From: Eustoma russellianum
Lineage: Eukaryota; Streptophyta; Magnoliopsida; Gentianales; Gentianaceae
Reading direction: 5' to 3'
DNA length: 64,000 nucleotides
NCBI GenBank assembly: GCA_036186865.1
Contig: AP025066.1
Span: 13,818,294 to 13,882,293 of the forward strand
Below the pieces are notes generated by a model. It made no database searches and was not told the origin of the DNA. It saw only the letters and a program-made list of their open reading frames with translations. The translations under genes were made by a program, and so were the position numbers. Below are positions 11,451 through 24,304 of this stretch, one piece after another (the stretch's first letter is position 1; the number at the start of each line of letters is the position of its first letter).

Positions 11451-13777
11451 TGAAGGACCTGTAAGGCACCACTAGAAGGGGGAGATGAATAGTAGGTGCA
11501 GAAAATTTGGTTTTTAAAATATTTTGGCCCAAAAACATAACTTCTGAAAACAGTTTCTGTTTTCAGATCCTAATTTGAAACGTTTCAAAGACCTGGTTAC
11601 AGACCTTTAAAAATTCTGAAATTTGGAGAGATTCTACTCTCAGATGTTATGAGTATCTCCTAACCATTTCAGATTAAAATTCAATCTCTAACCCTTTGAA
11701 AATATGTTTGTTGTCATATTGCGCGAATCTACTAGAAATAGTACTCCGACTTGAAAGTTTTATTCCAATTAATTCATGACTCCAAATGGTCTGAAAATTT
11801 AATGACAAACACCTTAAGGTATTTATTTTAATGGGTTGAAACAGTTTTAAAAAATTCTTTTGGGAAGTATGTCAAATATGTTGATGTTCTCAACCTTTCT
11901 AGGTCTGAAAATCAGATTGCACTGGTGTCAGAACTATTAATGTTTCATTGACTTATACTTGTCCAAATGGGTTGAAACTTGCGCCAAATGAAAGCTAAGA
12001 AGTGTGGCTATGTTTCTGAAAACTTTTACGATTTTTAAAATTTTTTTGATATTTTTACTATTGCAATGAAAACGATGCAAAGTGCTGAAACTGAAAGTAA
12101 AGTGCTGAAGGTAATGACACCAAGAATTTTATACTGGTTCGGTTAACACAACCTACTCCAGTCTTCGAAGACACCTTCCTCGGTTATCACTAATCACAAA
12201 AAACACCTTACCACAAGGGTTATGGAGTTACACATCAACTCCAACCCTTTACACACAACACAATCAATCACACCGATCACGAACACCACCACCAAATGGA
12301 TGAAGGTTAATTCACACCTTGATCAATCCTTTTACAATAATTGGAATGTATATGGTGGTATAATCAAAGCCTATTCAATATATTGAATATAAGAACAATA
12401 GGCTTGAGAGAAGAAGAAGAAGAAAGAAATATAGAAGAAGAGAGTAGAAGATACTTTTTGCACTTGTGAGATTATATGAGAATTGTCTTACAATAGTTTG
12501 GCTCTCTTATCTTCCTTTTATTTGGTCTTGGCCGCCCCCTAGGGCTTCTCCTCCATCTTGAGAATTCTCTTCTAAGTCCTTGGAAGAATTCCTTGTATAG
12601 ATGTGACACCATCTTGCTTACTTGGCACAACTTGATTGGATGAATGTCTTGGCTTTGCTTACTTGGCACTCCCTGATTGGATAAGTCTTGTCATCATTTA
12701 GTGGCTGTAAAAATCTGAGAATAAAATGAAAAACATGTGCAAAATAAAATTCAAAACATTGCCAAATATTCTACAATCAATCCCTTCAAATTTAGAAGCA
12801 AATTTGATCACCAATCAAGATCAAAAAGCGACCGTACCATAATCTCACATACTGAATTTTCAGCATGTGTTTCATTTGCTAGAAAGTTGAAATGTTACCT
12901 TGTGTAGCTTCCTCCATTATGTCACTAACGTTGTGTGGCTTATTCTCCACCAATTGAGATGTCAACTAAGATCCACATAAGCTCCACCAAGGCTGTAGTA
13001 GGCGTGTATGAAGGCTTGAACATGTGCTGAATTTATTTTTGTAAACTTTGTAAAATAGTGCACAATTATTACACATGTATGGTATATTCCAATCAGCTCT
13101 AATTTGAATATTCTAGTACACTTCAATATGTATTGGATATGTAAAAAAGTGTCTAGATACATGTTACATGTCATGCCAAAAACGTTCCATGTGTTGGTGT
13201 TCGTAGAAAACTGGATTTTTGACTTTCGCCGATTATGCGATTTTTCTCCGGTTAAATTCAAACTATTTGCACATGTTATATACATTATGTCACACATAAT
13301 ATAAATAAAATAAATTAAATATTCAGCTCATAATTTCTGAAACATAGGCGCCCACATGTGACAAAATAGGTTGAATTTCAAATCTCCACAATTTGGCCTT
13401 AATTGGGGGTGATTTGTGTGTGCCAACATGGAATGATTTTATGGCTGATTGTACCATGTTAGCCACGAAAGTTGTGGCCATTTTTGAAGCGTAGGGGCTG
13501 GCCATCTATGTATGGCAAGTACGTGACATGTTGGGGAAGTTTCGGTAGTCACCCGATACGACAATTTTCGGTTTATAACCTTGTAATGTGTCGTAATAAT
13601 TTTGTCATCACCATTACTTATATCATATGATATAATACCTGAATGTACTCGTAAATATGAGGTAAGTATAGTAGTGTGACGTTGACATACGTTCGTAATA
13701 TATATAACGTGTCGGTAGTGTGTCGGAATACATATGTATTGTGCCTTTTTAAACAAAATCTGAATATATATATATAA

Positions 13778-13811
<34 letters not shown>

Positions 13812-14174
13812 AGAAAACATGTGAATAGATGTAGAAGGAGACTTTCCATTTACATGTTTGTTGTCATCATGCCTTCTCCAAATATATCTTCATTTAATGA
13901 ACTACTTAGTTCATTTAACTAAGTACTTCACTTAATGAACTAGTTTAGTTCATTAATGGTTGCACCTGAAAATAGTTCAAACACAACAAATGTTTGCCAT
14001 TTGATGTAAGCTTTAAAGCTTCATGGCTTATTAGTACGGTAACATTATATATAAAGTATATAATGCAAGTTTGTCGCAAAAACGTGTCAAGAAATAAATT
14101 GAGTAATGCATTTCTTAAACACGCGTTATTTGAATCATGAATTTTGTGAATCACTCAAACACTTTTTCTCAACA
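11451..14174 (-). repeat. 3' LTR of copia copy A
   Basis: The plus-strand ends are tgaaggacct (11451) and tctcaaca (14174), the complement of TGTTGAG...TCA. It aligns with the 5' LTR at 29839-32497 over its whole length and with copy B's LTR in opposite orientation. It includes a (TA)n run at 13765-13811, a palindrome cluster near 13894-13960 and a tactgaattttcagcatg hairpin near 12850. ORFs inside lie on both strands with no domain and are not genes. Confidence 0.85.
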
Positions 14175-14187
14175 ATCTCCCCCTTTT
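14175..14187 (-). other. Polypurine tract of copia copy A
   Basis: On the minus strand AAAAGGGGGAGAT lies immediately before the LTR head TGTTGAG. This is the expected plus-strand primer site next to a 3' LTR and fixes the LTR boundary at 14174. Confidence 0.8.
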
Positions 14188-14700
14188 GATGATTTACAAA
14201 ATAACCTTAGTTCGTGATTTAAATTTAACCGCTCCTCCTCCAATCGTGCACAAATTCAAATTTTGAATTTTGAATTCTCTCCCTCTTGATTTGTGCAATC
14301 ATACTCTCTTACCTCTTTCAATCACTCCCACTCCCCCTTAAATCATTCACTCTCTCTCCCCCTTTATTTTGGAAATAAAATCAAAAATGCATCTAAAGAT
14401 GGAAAGAAATATCAAGCTATAGCAAATCAGCAGAAATCATGCTTAATTTTGAGCGTAGATTTTTGTACGTGGCTTGATTTAGTGCTTTAGTGAATATGTC
14501 AGCTACTTGTCTTTCAGTGTGTATATGTTCTATAACAATATCACCATTATTCACGTGATCACAAAGAAAATGATATCGTACTTATATGTACATTGCCTTA
14601 GAGTGTAGTATGGGGTTCTTAGACAAGTTTATAGCACTCATACTATCACAATAAATTAGAATACGATTTACCATGATTCCAAAATCAAAAACTTGTTGTT
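14188..14700 (-). other. Untranslated stretch between pol and 3' LTR, copy A
   Basis: About 500 bases hold no ORF with a recognisable domain. The plus strand is pyrimidine-rich (ctctctccccct blocks near 14280-14360), so the minus-strand RNA would be purine-rich. No env-like frame is seen, although some SIRE-type elements carry one here. Confidence 0.5.
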
Positions 14701-17132
14701 TTAACCAGAGTAGTTATGTGCAACAAAGACTAAGTGCCATGTATTCAGCTTCGGTAGTAGATATGCCACACTTGCTTGCTTTTTTGAAAACCATGATATT
14801 AATGAATTTCCTATAAATTGACAAGTGCCACTTGTGCTTTTTCTATCTATTTTGAATCCGCCATGCAAATCAAACTCACAATTCTTATCATACCAAATTC
14901 CTAAGGCAGGGGTGTGCTTAATGTATCGAAAAATCCGTGTTACTGTATTATAATGAGACACTTTAGGTTGGCTTTGAAAGCGTGCACACATACATACACT
15001 AAACATGACATCGGGTCTACTTGCGGTAAGATAAAGCAAAGAGCCAATCATAGACCTATATAAAGCATTATCAAAGTCTTTTCTATTTTCATCTTTATCT
15101 AGTTTAGTGGTGACACTCATAGGGGTGGGGGATGGTTTCAAGTTCTCAAAATTGAACTTTTTAATCATGTCATTCACATATTTAACTTGACTTATGTGAA
15201 TACCTTTACTAGTTTGTTTAATTTGCAAGCCAAGAAAGTAATTCAATTCACCAACCATAGACATTACAAACTCGGATTTCATGCAAATTTCAAATTCCTC
15301 AACAAGTTTATGAGATGTAGATCCGAAAATGATGTCATCAACATAAATTGAATAATTAGTAAATCCAATTTATCTTGTTTCAAGAATAAGGTGCTATCTA
15401 TGGTGCCTCTTTTAAATCCATTTCTAAAAGAAATAGCAAAACGATCGTACCAAGCCCTAGGTTCTTGCTTTAAGCCATATAATGCCTTCCTTAATTGGTA
15501 CACGTGATCAGGGTATTTCAAATCTTCAAAACCAGGTGGTTGCTTCACGTATACTTCTTCTTGTATAAAACCATTAAAAATGCACTTTTTACGTCCATTT
15601 AATAGAGTTTAAAAAACCTTTCATGCAAACAATAGCAAGTAATAGTCGTATGGCTTCTAAACATGCTACAGGTGCAAATGTTTCGTCGTAGTCTATTCCC
15701 TCTTCTTGATTATATCCTTGTGCTAAAGTCGCGTTGTTTCTAACAACTTTACTTTCTTCATTCATTTTATTCTAAAAACCCACTTTGTGCCTATTATTGT
15801 CTTATCTTGTGGTCGTGGCACTAAATCGCATACATCATTTCTTACGAATTGATTAATTCATCATGCATAGCATCAATCCAAGAAGAATCATTCAATGCAT
15901 CAAAAACATTCTTAGGCTCAATTTCAGATATCATAGCATGAAATTGATTATTTTATCCGGATTTATTCTTCTACGTGGTCGGACACCTTGAGTAATATCG
16001 CCTATAATGAGATCCTGTGGGTGATCCCTATGCCATCTTGCTTGATTATCTCTATGTTCTCATGCATTTCTAAGTGATCATGCATTTCTAGTGTATTTGA
16101 TTCATCATGTACGTCATCATCTAACACGGGCTTTAGTTCAAAATCATCATCATATTCTTTATCTTTTTCAAATTCACCAAATTCATTAAACTTCACATGA
16201 ATAGATTCTAGAATTTGTCTAGTGATAGGATCATAACATCTATATGCTTTAGAATTCACAGAATATCCATCAAAGATGCATTCAATTGATTTAGATTCAA
16301 ATTTATCTAGATTATCTTTTGTATTCAAAACAAAGCATTTACAACCAAACACACGAAAGTAATCAATTTTAGGCATGCGATTATTTACTATCTCATAAGG
16401 AGTTTTATTTATCTTCTTTCTAATTGATAAACGATTTACTATAGCATGCACAATTTACGGCTTCCGCCCACAAAAATCTTTGCAACTTATTTTCACACAA
16501 TATGGTTCTAGCAATTTCTTGTAGTGTATGTTCTTTCTTTCTACAACTCCATTTAGTTATGGTGTTGTAGGTGGCAAAAACTCGGTTTAATTCCTTTTTC
16601 TTCGCAAAACGCAATCATGTCCTTGTTTTTAAATTCACCGCCTCTATCGCTTCTAATCTTTTTCACATTCAAACCATATTCATTTCAAGTTGTTTTATTA
16701 GTTTCGCAATTTCAATGGCACTATCATCTTATTTGCAAGAAATAAAGTCCATGTATAGCGAGAAAAATCATCAACGATAACACATGCATAATGACGTCCA
16801 CCAAGACTCTTAGTACGACTAGGGCCAAAAAAATCAATGTGTAGTAATCTAAAACTCTAGACGTGCTAATTTCATTTTTAGGTTTAAGTGACTCGTGCGT
16901 TTGTTTGCCTTTAATACAAGATTCGCACAACTGAAAGTTGTCTAAATCAAGTTTAGGCAATCCTCGTATTAGGTTCTTTCGTTCAAGTTTTCCAACCGTA
17001 GAGATGCCAATGTGTCCTAATCGCCTATGCCACAAATTTATGTTAGGTTCATTTGACATAAAACATTTAACTTTAGCGTCAACATGTCATCCATGGAAAG
17101 TGAAGATTTCCTTCTCTTTTTCTTTTTAATAC
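14701..17132 (-). pseudogene. Copia copy A pol: integrase, RT, RNase H (broken)
   Basis: Read right to left: a GAG-pre-integrase piece (17059-16724) with LWHRRLGHIGIS and CESCIKGKQ; integrase fragments (16614-16420 and 16451-16002) with LQEIARTILCENKL and the C-terminal VFGCKCFVLNTKDN segment; RT (15548-15279) with QPPGFEDL and ALYGLKQEPRAWYDRF; then 15282-14701 with VGELNYFLGLQIKQ, SMIGSLLYLTASRPD and the RNase H block DRKSTSGTCQFIGNSLISWFSKKQAS. The YVDD catalytic motif near 15325-15345 exists in DNA but is out of frame with its neighbours. Several frameshifts and small deletions separate the pieces. Copy B at 26701-29189 is the near-intact counterpart. Confidence 0.9.
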
Positions 17133-18972
17133 TGTTATATCCCAATTTTTTAAAGGGGGCAAAAGGGTCATTAGGGCCTAATTAATTATTAAACCTTAAT
17201 TTGATTAGAAAAATTTTCCCTAAACCCTAATCAAATATTTATTTAAACTACGCTTAGGCTTCTCACCCCCTCACAAACGTGCGCCGTTCGTAGAAGGAAA
17301 AAAAAAGAACGACTTCCTCCTTCCGGGTTCAACAAGCCGCTGTTTTAGGGAGAATAGGGGGGAAGTACCGCCACTTGATCACGCTCTTCAACGCATATCA
17401 ATTACCAGTAGGTGTCCCCTTAACATCCGTTGAATGTAAAAACGATAATCTTTAATTTCTCTATGAAAACGAGATCATGCATTAGTATTTGTGATTGTAT
17501 AGATGATTGATTATTAGATTATATGTATATGTGATGAATTGTATGTCCGTATGATTGTATAGTATATATGTATGATGCTATTTCGTATAAAAAATCGAAA
17601 AAGATTTGATTTTTGATGTGCGTGTGAATACCGGAATCGTAGGAAGAAGTGTTTGTGCCGGCGGCGCGTGGCGCGGTGGTGGTGAGATATGACCATGTGC
17701 GGGACGGATAGAGGAAAAAGGGTGAGAGGGGGGCCTGAGAGGGGTGAGGGGGGGGGGGGGGGTGGATGAGGGAGCAGGGGGTGTGATGGTAGGTGGCGGG
17801 TCGGATGGAGGGAGGGAGTGGGGGATGAGGGGGCGGTTGGAGTGGGGGGGTAGGGACGGATGGGTGGGGTGAGTGGTGAGCCAGGGGTGAGGCTAGGGGG
17901 CTGAGGGAGGTCGGCTGAGGGACGTTGAAGTCGCATGGGTGAATGAAGGGGCAGAAGAATCGCACGAAAGGTTAAGTGAATTGTAGGATTTTGAGGGAGG
18001 GAGTCGCTGGGTGGAATAAGGAAAAGGAAAAAGAAAAAAGGAAAAGAAAGAAAGATTAATAAAAGAAAAAGAAATTGAAAAAGGAGGTTCTTAAGCAAAG
18101 GGGAAAAGAATAAGAAAAAGAAAAGGGAAAAAGAAAAAGGAAGAAGGAAAGTTAAAGGAAGATTCCGAATGTGATTTCTGTGCATTCATGCATCACGACA
18201 TTGCATATATGATATGATATGTTCTGTTCTGTTCTTTCTGTTCTGTTCTGTTAGGATATGCGAGATGTAAGTCGCATATCTGATCTACCGTTCCGTTCTG
18301 TTAGGACCCCGGGTCATGCATTAACGATTAGATGAATGTTTCTGAGAAGGTAGGTTTATCATGCATCACGTATGTGGCATTGCATTTCACGCTCATTTTG
18401 CATGACTATGTGTTTTGATGTCTTAAGAAGTTATGACCGTTTATATGTTTTGCAAAAACATGGACAGTCTATTTCGTATTAACGTATTATATGTATTTCA
18501 CTACTGTCTAGCATGTATGACTCACATTGCCAATGCAGGCAGGGTCTACTGAGTGATTGTTTTTGTCGCTCACACCGTTTGTTTTGTTCTTGCAGACGAT
18601 TCAGGGTATGATTACATATGGGTTGGAGAAGATTCAGTGTGGGCTCAGTGGGAGTCGTAGAGACTATTGAGATTGAAGATCAAGAATTGAGGAGTTTTAT
18701 TTATTTATTATTTCATTTGAGGACATAGTTAGGGATTTCTTATTTAGTTATTTTACGATCGTTTAAGGGATTATGACTTGACTTTGACTATATATGATTT
18801 TGGGGATTTTACCTTCGATTAGGGTGGTTTGAATTGATTTATTTCGCTTCTGCAATCGAATACTCTGTCGTTTTGATAAATGCAGGGATTCGTAACAGAC
18901 GCCTTGTATATCCCTTATTAGAATACGGCGGGCGTACTGGTTCTGACCCTAGGTTCGGGACGGGGCGCTGCA
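17133..18972 (+). repeat. Solo gypsy-type LTR inserted in copia copy A
   Basis: The ends are TGTTATATCC and GGGGCGCTGCA. The 5-base flanks are identical, aatac at 17128-17132 and aatac at 18973-18977. The copia pol reading resumes across the element, so this is a clean insertion that later lost its partner LTR and internal region. The 3' terminus shares the tacggcggg...ggggcgct module with the LTRs ending at 39389 and 4633. Inside are an extreme G-rich tract (17700-17960), a purine tract (18010-18150) and ttctg repeats (18220-18255). The long minus-strand ORFs at 17514-18185 only translate the C-rich complement and have no domain. Family is inferred from its termini. Confidence 0.93.
17700..17960 (+). 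repeat. G-rich low-complexity tract with a 15-G run
   Basis: This region is dominated by ggg blocks, including a run of 15 G at 17748-17762. Many G-runs lie close together, so G-quadruplex formation on this strand is plausible. It lies inside the solo LTR. Confidence 0.85.
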
Positions 18973-18977
18973 AATAC

Positions 18978-21243
18978 TGTTTCTCCGTTTTTATTTATTA
19001 TGTTGCAATATGGATGAGTGAAACATACATCAAAAACTATTGTAATAAACTGTGAGATGCTAAATAGATTATAGGATAGATACTTACCAAGAAGACGTTG
19101 GGGATTTGAAGAGTATTTGGCTTCCAATTGTACCTTTTCCAATGATTCTCCTTCATTGTTGTCTCCAAAGGTTACCGATCCATCTTTGTAACTCTTCAAC
19201 TTTGAGAACAATCTCGGGTTACCCATCATGTGCCTCGAGCAACCACTGTCAAGGAACCACTTGATTGTGTGCCTTTAGATGTATGGGTTTCCATACAATG
19301 TACAACAATGATTGGGTACCCTTTTATTTGGGTCCTTACCAGTTAGTTATTCACCTTTAGTAAGAGTGTCTTCGGTACCCATATTCGGTGATCTTTCATG
19401 GTCTAGCAATGGTGAGAATGTAGATGAAGAAGCAACATAGTAGGCATGAGGTGAGAATATATGGCTTTGGCCGAGTATTCCCTTATGCATATTGTGTGGT
19501 TGTCGTTTTGATATGTTCTTGTGTTTGTGTGCATAGTATGCGGTCTAGATGCATGGAATGAATGTCGTGCATGCATTAATGGTTTCTTCTATCTATAAGG
19601 CACAAATTATATCTTGTATGATATGAAGAAGAAACATGATGAGATGAAGGAGAGGGGGGTCTAGGCGTCTTCTTAGACGCCACATATGTCTTGGGTGTTT
19701 CTATTTTCTTAAACAAAACGAATTTGGTTGGTTTATTTAATGTCTCATTTTTCTCAATGTATTCTAATCCAGTTTTATCACTATCATGTTTCTGTGATGA
19801 AATGATGCGAACTAGCATGTTAGTTCCCATGTCAATTGTTTTACCATTTTCTCTAAATCCGTATTCCTTGATTTTCAATTTGAAATCTTGGATTTCATTC
19901 ATTATTTTGTGTTGTTAATGAGAAGATTTCTAATTTCAATGCATGATGATGCAAGATGACTTTCTTTTGAATCGTTTAAATTGAGAAACAAGGTTCGTTT
20001 AGAAGATTCTAACAACTTCTTGTATTCAATTAATCGTCTTTTCTTTTGCGAGAGTCTTTGTGAATTTATGCAATTATAAATATTGACTAAATAGCTCATC
20101 ATATGAAGGTTCAGAGTCAGAATCAGAAGATACCTCGTTTGATGCTTTGGATACAAAGCATACTTGTGCCGTCACTCCAAGTGGAGGCCTTGAGAGCTCT
20201 TCTCCTTTGTAGGTTCTGAGACGAGTCTAGTTTTGGTCGATCCTTGTCAAGGTGTTTGTTTGTTTGTTTGTCCTTGTTAGGGCAGTCATATGACAAGTGT
20301 CCAAGTTTCCCGCATTCATAGCACTTTAGTCCTGTCATTAGTTTTATTTTTTATTTCTTTTAGTCGAAGTAGCCTTAGATTGTTTTAAATGATTTTCTCA
20401 TGAATTTTCTCAAAACTTTTAGCCATAGTATTAGATCATCATTGTTTGATTCGTATCACTATCGTCTACATGATCGGGGAAGCAGAGACGTAGTCATTTG
20501 ATTTAAAAGCAATAGTCTTACCTTGTTTTGATGTTGATTCCGATTTCCTTAATGTAGTTTGTTTTTGCATACCTTTAGCGATCCGATTAGTTCCTCTATT
20601 TTATTGATTTGTTTCTTTACTCTCTCAATTGCTGTGACTTTAGGGTCCCATTCGGATTGGAGACTGTTAGTACCTTTTGGACCTTTTCCTGTGTAAAAAA
20701 ACTTTGCCAAGAGACTCAAGAGAATTATAGATGTTAGTCAATTGTAAATCCATATCAACAATAGATTCATTTGGCAATAATTTAAAAGACTCAAGAGTGG
20801 ACATAAGCATATTTATTTTAGATCCTTAACTTGGCTAGTCCCTTCATGTTTCATCTAAGGATTCTCCACATCTCTTGGGCACTAGAGCAATTGGACACGT
20901 AACTGATTCACTTTTACTTAGTTGTTTAAAAGTAGTTGCATGTCTCTAGCATTCATACTTAATCTCTTTTTGTCATCACTAGTATATTCTTGTTTTGTTT
21001 TTATAACCTCTAGTGTGACACCATCAATAATAGACAACTTAGAAGGGATAAAAGGACATCTTCTATAATGGACCATAGGTCTAGTCAATGGCCATAAAGA
21101 AAAGTTTCATTCTAAGTTTTTTATTGAATAAAATACTCACCATCGAAAAGAGGAGGCCTTACGGTTGACATTCCTTCTTGCTCGGTTTTGTAACTAGTGG
21201 TTGTCATCCCACCACTATCGTTGGATATCCTTGTCGTGAGTGT
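18978..21243 (-). pseudogene. Copia copy A gag and protease (broken)
   Basis: On the minus strand the start of gag is at about 21210-21121 (KTEQEGMSTVRPPLFDGEYF). Much of the gag middle (21120-20340) is recognisable only in pieces. The zinc knuckle CYECGKLGHLSYDC lies at 20338-20123 and the C-terminal piece at 19902-19576. The protease region follows at 19260-18978, with GNPRLFSKLKSYKDGSVTFG and FTHPYCNIINKNGE in the 19229-18918 frame. The protease reading is interrupted at 18977/17132 by the solo LTR. The gag/pol boundary carries an all-frame stop cluster at 19341-19355, also present in copy B. Multiple frameshifts make this copy inactive. Confidence 0.88.
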
Positions 21244-21248
21244 TGCCT
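21244..21248. other. Target-site duplication of copia copy B, left
   Basis: tgcct here is repeated at 29818-29822 directly after the right end of copy B. It lies in copy A's leader. Confidence 0.9.
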
Positions 21249-24200
21249 TGTAGAAATAAGAGGGTTTGAGTGATTTCAAAATAAGAACGTTGAATATATA
21301 TACTATATATACAACGTGTATAAGTGTGTACATGTATGCATGATAACTTGTCATTACTTGCCTTATTTAGCTTATATATTATGTTGCCGTACTAACGAGC
21401 CATGAAGCATTAAAGCTTACATCATATGGCGAACATTTGTTGAGTTTATACTATTTTCAGGTGCCACCATTAATGAACTAAATTAGTTCATTAAGTGAAG
21501 TACTTAGTTAATAAACTAAGTAGTTCATTAAAGGAAGATGCATTTGGAAAAGGCACAAAGGCAACAAGGCTATGGAAGGAAAGTCTTCTCCTCCTCCCCA
21601 CATTCAATGTCACACGCCTTTATACATATATATACTATATTTTCAGATTTTTTTAAAAGGCACATACACATGTATTCCAACGTACTACCGACACGTTATA
21701 TATCTTACGTACGTACGTTAACGTCACACCACTATACTTAACTCATATTTATGAGTATATTCAGGTCTTATATCATATGATATAAGATATGGTGATGACA
21801 AATTAAATACGACACGATAAAAGGTTCTAAACCGAAATTTGTCGTATCGGGCGAATACCGAAACTTCGCCAACGTGTCACGTACTTGCCATAAATAAATG
21901 GCCAGCCCATATACATCAAAAATTGATGTAAATTTCGTGCTACATCACTGGTGAAATTCAGGCCAAAAATACTTTCCATGTTGGCACACACAAATCACCC
22001 CACATTTAGGCCAAAATGTGAAGATTCCAATTTTAATTTTGTCACATGTTTATGGTACCACTTTAAATCAGCCAAGTAGCTGAAATTTAAAGTATATATT
22101 ATATATATTATGTATAACATAATATATATATCATGTGCAAAAGTTGGAATTTAAATTAGAGAAAAATCGGGTAATCGATAAATATCGAAAATTCGGTTTT
22201 TCTACGCACATTAACATGGAACGTTTTTCTTGAACATCATGTGACACATATCTAGACACTTTTTACATATAATATACATCTTAAAGTGTTCTAGAAAATT
22301 AAATTAAGGGCTGATTGGAATATTACATGTGTGTATTACTTAAATGTGCACTATTTTACAAAGTTAGCAAAATAAATTTCAGCACATGTACAAAACACTT
22401 CAAACGTCACTACAGCTGATTTGGAGCATATGTGGGAGCCTGTTGGCATGTTGATTGGTCAAGGATCAATCATACAATGTTGATGAATCAAAGAGAGAAG
22501 CTACAAAAGGTAAGTATTCAACATATACCTCTCTTATGTCACATGCTGAAAATTTCAGCATGTTACACACATGGTGGCCGAATTCTTCATGGCTAAGACA
22601 AGATATTTTGTCAATTTTTTTTAAAGGATTAATTGAAGGAGTTATGGAAATAATTTGAATATTATGTAGGTAATTAAGTGTGATATTTTACATATCACAC
22701 ATGCTGAAATTTTTCAGCATGTGTGAAGGGTGTGCTGGCCGAAATTTACCTCACATTGTGTCCAAGTTCACTTCTTCATTTGCTAGCAGACTTACCATAT
22801 ATAATTGATTTATTTTTATGACAAAAATTCAAAGGAAATGGCAAATAATCTGAATTTATTCCATGATTGTAAATGCTGAAATTTCAGCATTGAAAAATAT
22901 GATGTTGGCCGATTTTTTTGAGGATTGGAAAGGAGATATTTTCTTGTCTTGAAATTTATGAGAGAATTTGTGAATTATGGTATGACTTAATGGTTGATTT
23001 TTTGGCAAATATTAAGTGATTATTTCAGATTTTCCATGTCATCAAATGATGACAACATTGAGCCAATCAAGAGGTGCCAAGTAAGCAATGACTAAATGAT
23101 GGTCCAATGGAGTGATGCCAAGTAAGCAAAGCATTGTCACCATGATGTCTTACACTCTCTCAAGCACTTAAAAGGAAATTTTCAAGAGGGGAGATGCACA
23201 AGGGGGGACGGCTGGATGCTATAAGGAGAGAAGAGAAGAACAAACAAATACAACACCAAGATTTGCATTCTAAAGTGATCAAAGTGCCAAGCCTCTTTTC
23301 TCCTACATCTTCTTTCTCTCTTTTCTTGTAAAAAGCCTATTGTACTTTTACTCTTTCAATCTTGAATAGGCTTCATAGAAACCACCATTCATTCATCTTT
23401 GTAAAAGATTGATCAAGGTGTGATCAATCTTCATTCTAGCGAGGTGGTGGTGTTCGTGTGAATTGTACTCGTCATACAAGGTTTGTAAAGGGTTGGAGTT
23501 AGGTGTAACTCTATCAACCCTGCGGTAAGGTGTACTGCGTGTGTGTGATTAGTGTGAACCAAGGAAGGTGTTCCTTGAAGACTGGAGTAGGTTGTTTATA
23601 ACCGAACCAGTATAAAATTCTTGGTGCAATTTACTTTCAGCATTTACTTTTCAGTTTCTGCACTGTTTATCCGTTTGTTCACGTTCGGAAAAATAGTAAA
23701 CGATTTCCAAAAATTATAAAAATTTCCAGAAACATACATAAACGTTCTAGGGTTAATTTGGCACAAGTTTCAACCCTTTTGGACAAGTATAGGTCAGTCA
23801 AACATCAAAAGTTCTGAGACTAGTGCAGTCTGATTTTCAGACTTGCAAAGGTTGAGACTTTGGTTGTATTTGACCTACTTCCCAAAAGAATTTTCAAAAA
23901 CTGTTTCAACCCATTTAAATATAGTGTGTGAGGAGTTATTGGTCAAATTTTCAGATCATTTGGACATTCACACAAATAGGAATTAATTTTTCAAAACCAT
24001 CTACCGTTTCTGGCAGATTTGCACAATCTGAGTGCCAACGGTTTTTGAAGGGGTTAAAGGTTGAATTTTGATTTGAAATTTTTAGGGGACCCTCATAACA
24101 TCTGAGGCTAAGTTCTCTCAAAATTTCATAATTTTTGGAGACCTCTAACCTGGTTTTAAAAACGTTTTTAAAACAGGTCCTGAAAACAGAATCTGTTTTC

Positions 24201-24302
24201 AGAACTTGAATTGTTCAAGTTTAAAGAAATTTTAAAAAGCACACTTTCCGCACCATCTATTCAACCCCCCCCCCCTTCTAGTGGTGCCTTGAAGATCCTA
24301 CA
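21249..24302 (+). repeat. 5' LTR of copia copy B
   Basis: About 3.05 kb long, beginning TGTAGAAATAAG and ending AAGATCCTACA, followed two bases later by the primer-binding site. It aligns in inverted orientation with both LTRs of copy A. Three perfect or near-perfect palindromes of the TGCTGAAATTTCAGCA type lie at 22542-22562, 22695-22726 and 22872-22891. A 22-base palindrome is at 21766-21787 and a hairpin cluster at 21468-21535. A C-run of about 13 sits just before the 3' end. No coding sequence is supported within it. Confidence 0.92.
23220..23227 (+). promoter_or_regulatory. Possible TATA element of copia LTR
   Basis: The sequence tataagga follows a GC-richer segment and precedes an A/C-rich likely leader (acaaatacaacacc near 23245). 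It is a candidate start signal for element transcription. A second TATA-like box (tataaaat) lies at 23611, so the choice is uncertain. Confidence 0.3.
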
Positions 24303-24304
24303 AG

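Noticed and set aside
12962..13304. Overlapping ORFs on both strands, about 100 and 66 residues
   Set aside because: They lie inside the copia LTR, are not preserved in the sister LTRs, and have no domain.
17514..18185. Two overlapping long minus-strand ORFs (223 and 148 residues), Leu/Phe- and Pro-rich
   Set aside because: They translate the complement of the G-rich and purine tracts of a solo LTR, have no domain, and exist because low-complexity DNA lacks stops.
22542..22726. Hairpins considered as a microRNA precursor
   Set aside because: The arms are only 10-15 bases with loops of 0-2, too short for a plant miRNA precursor, and they recur as LTR motifs.
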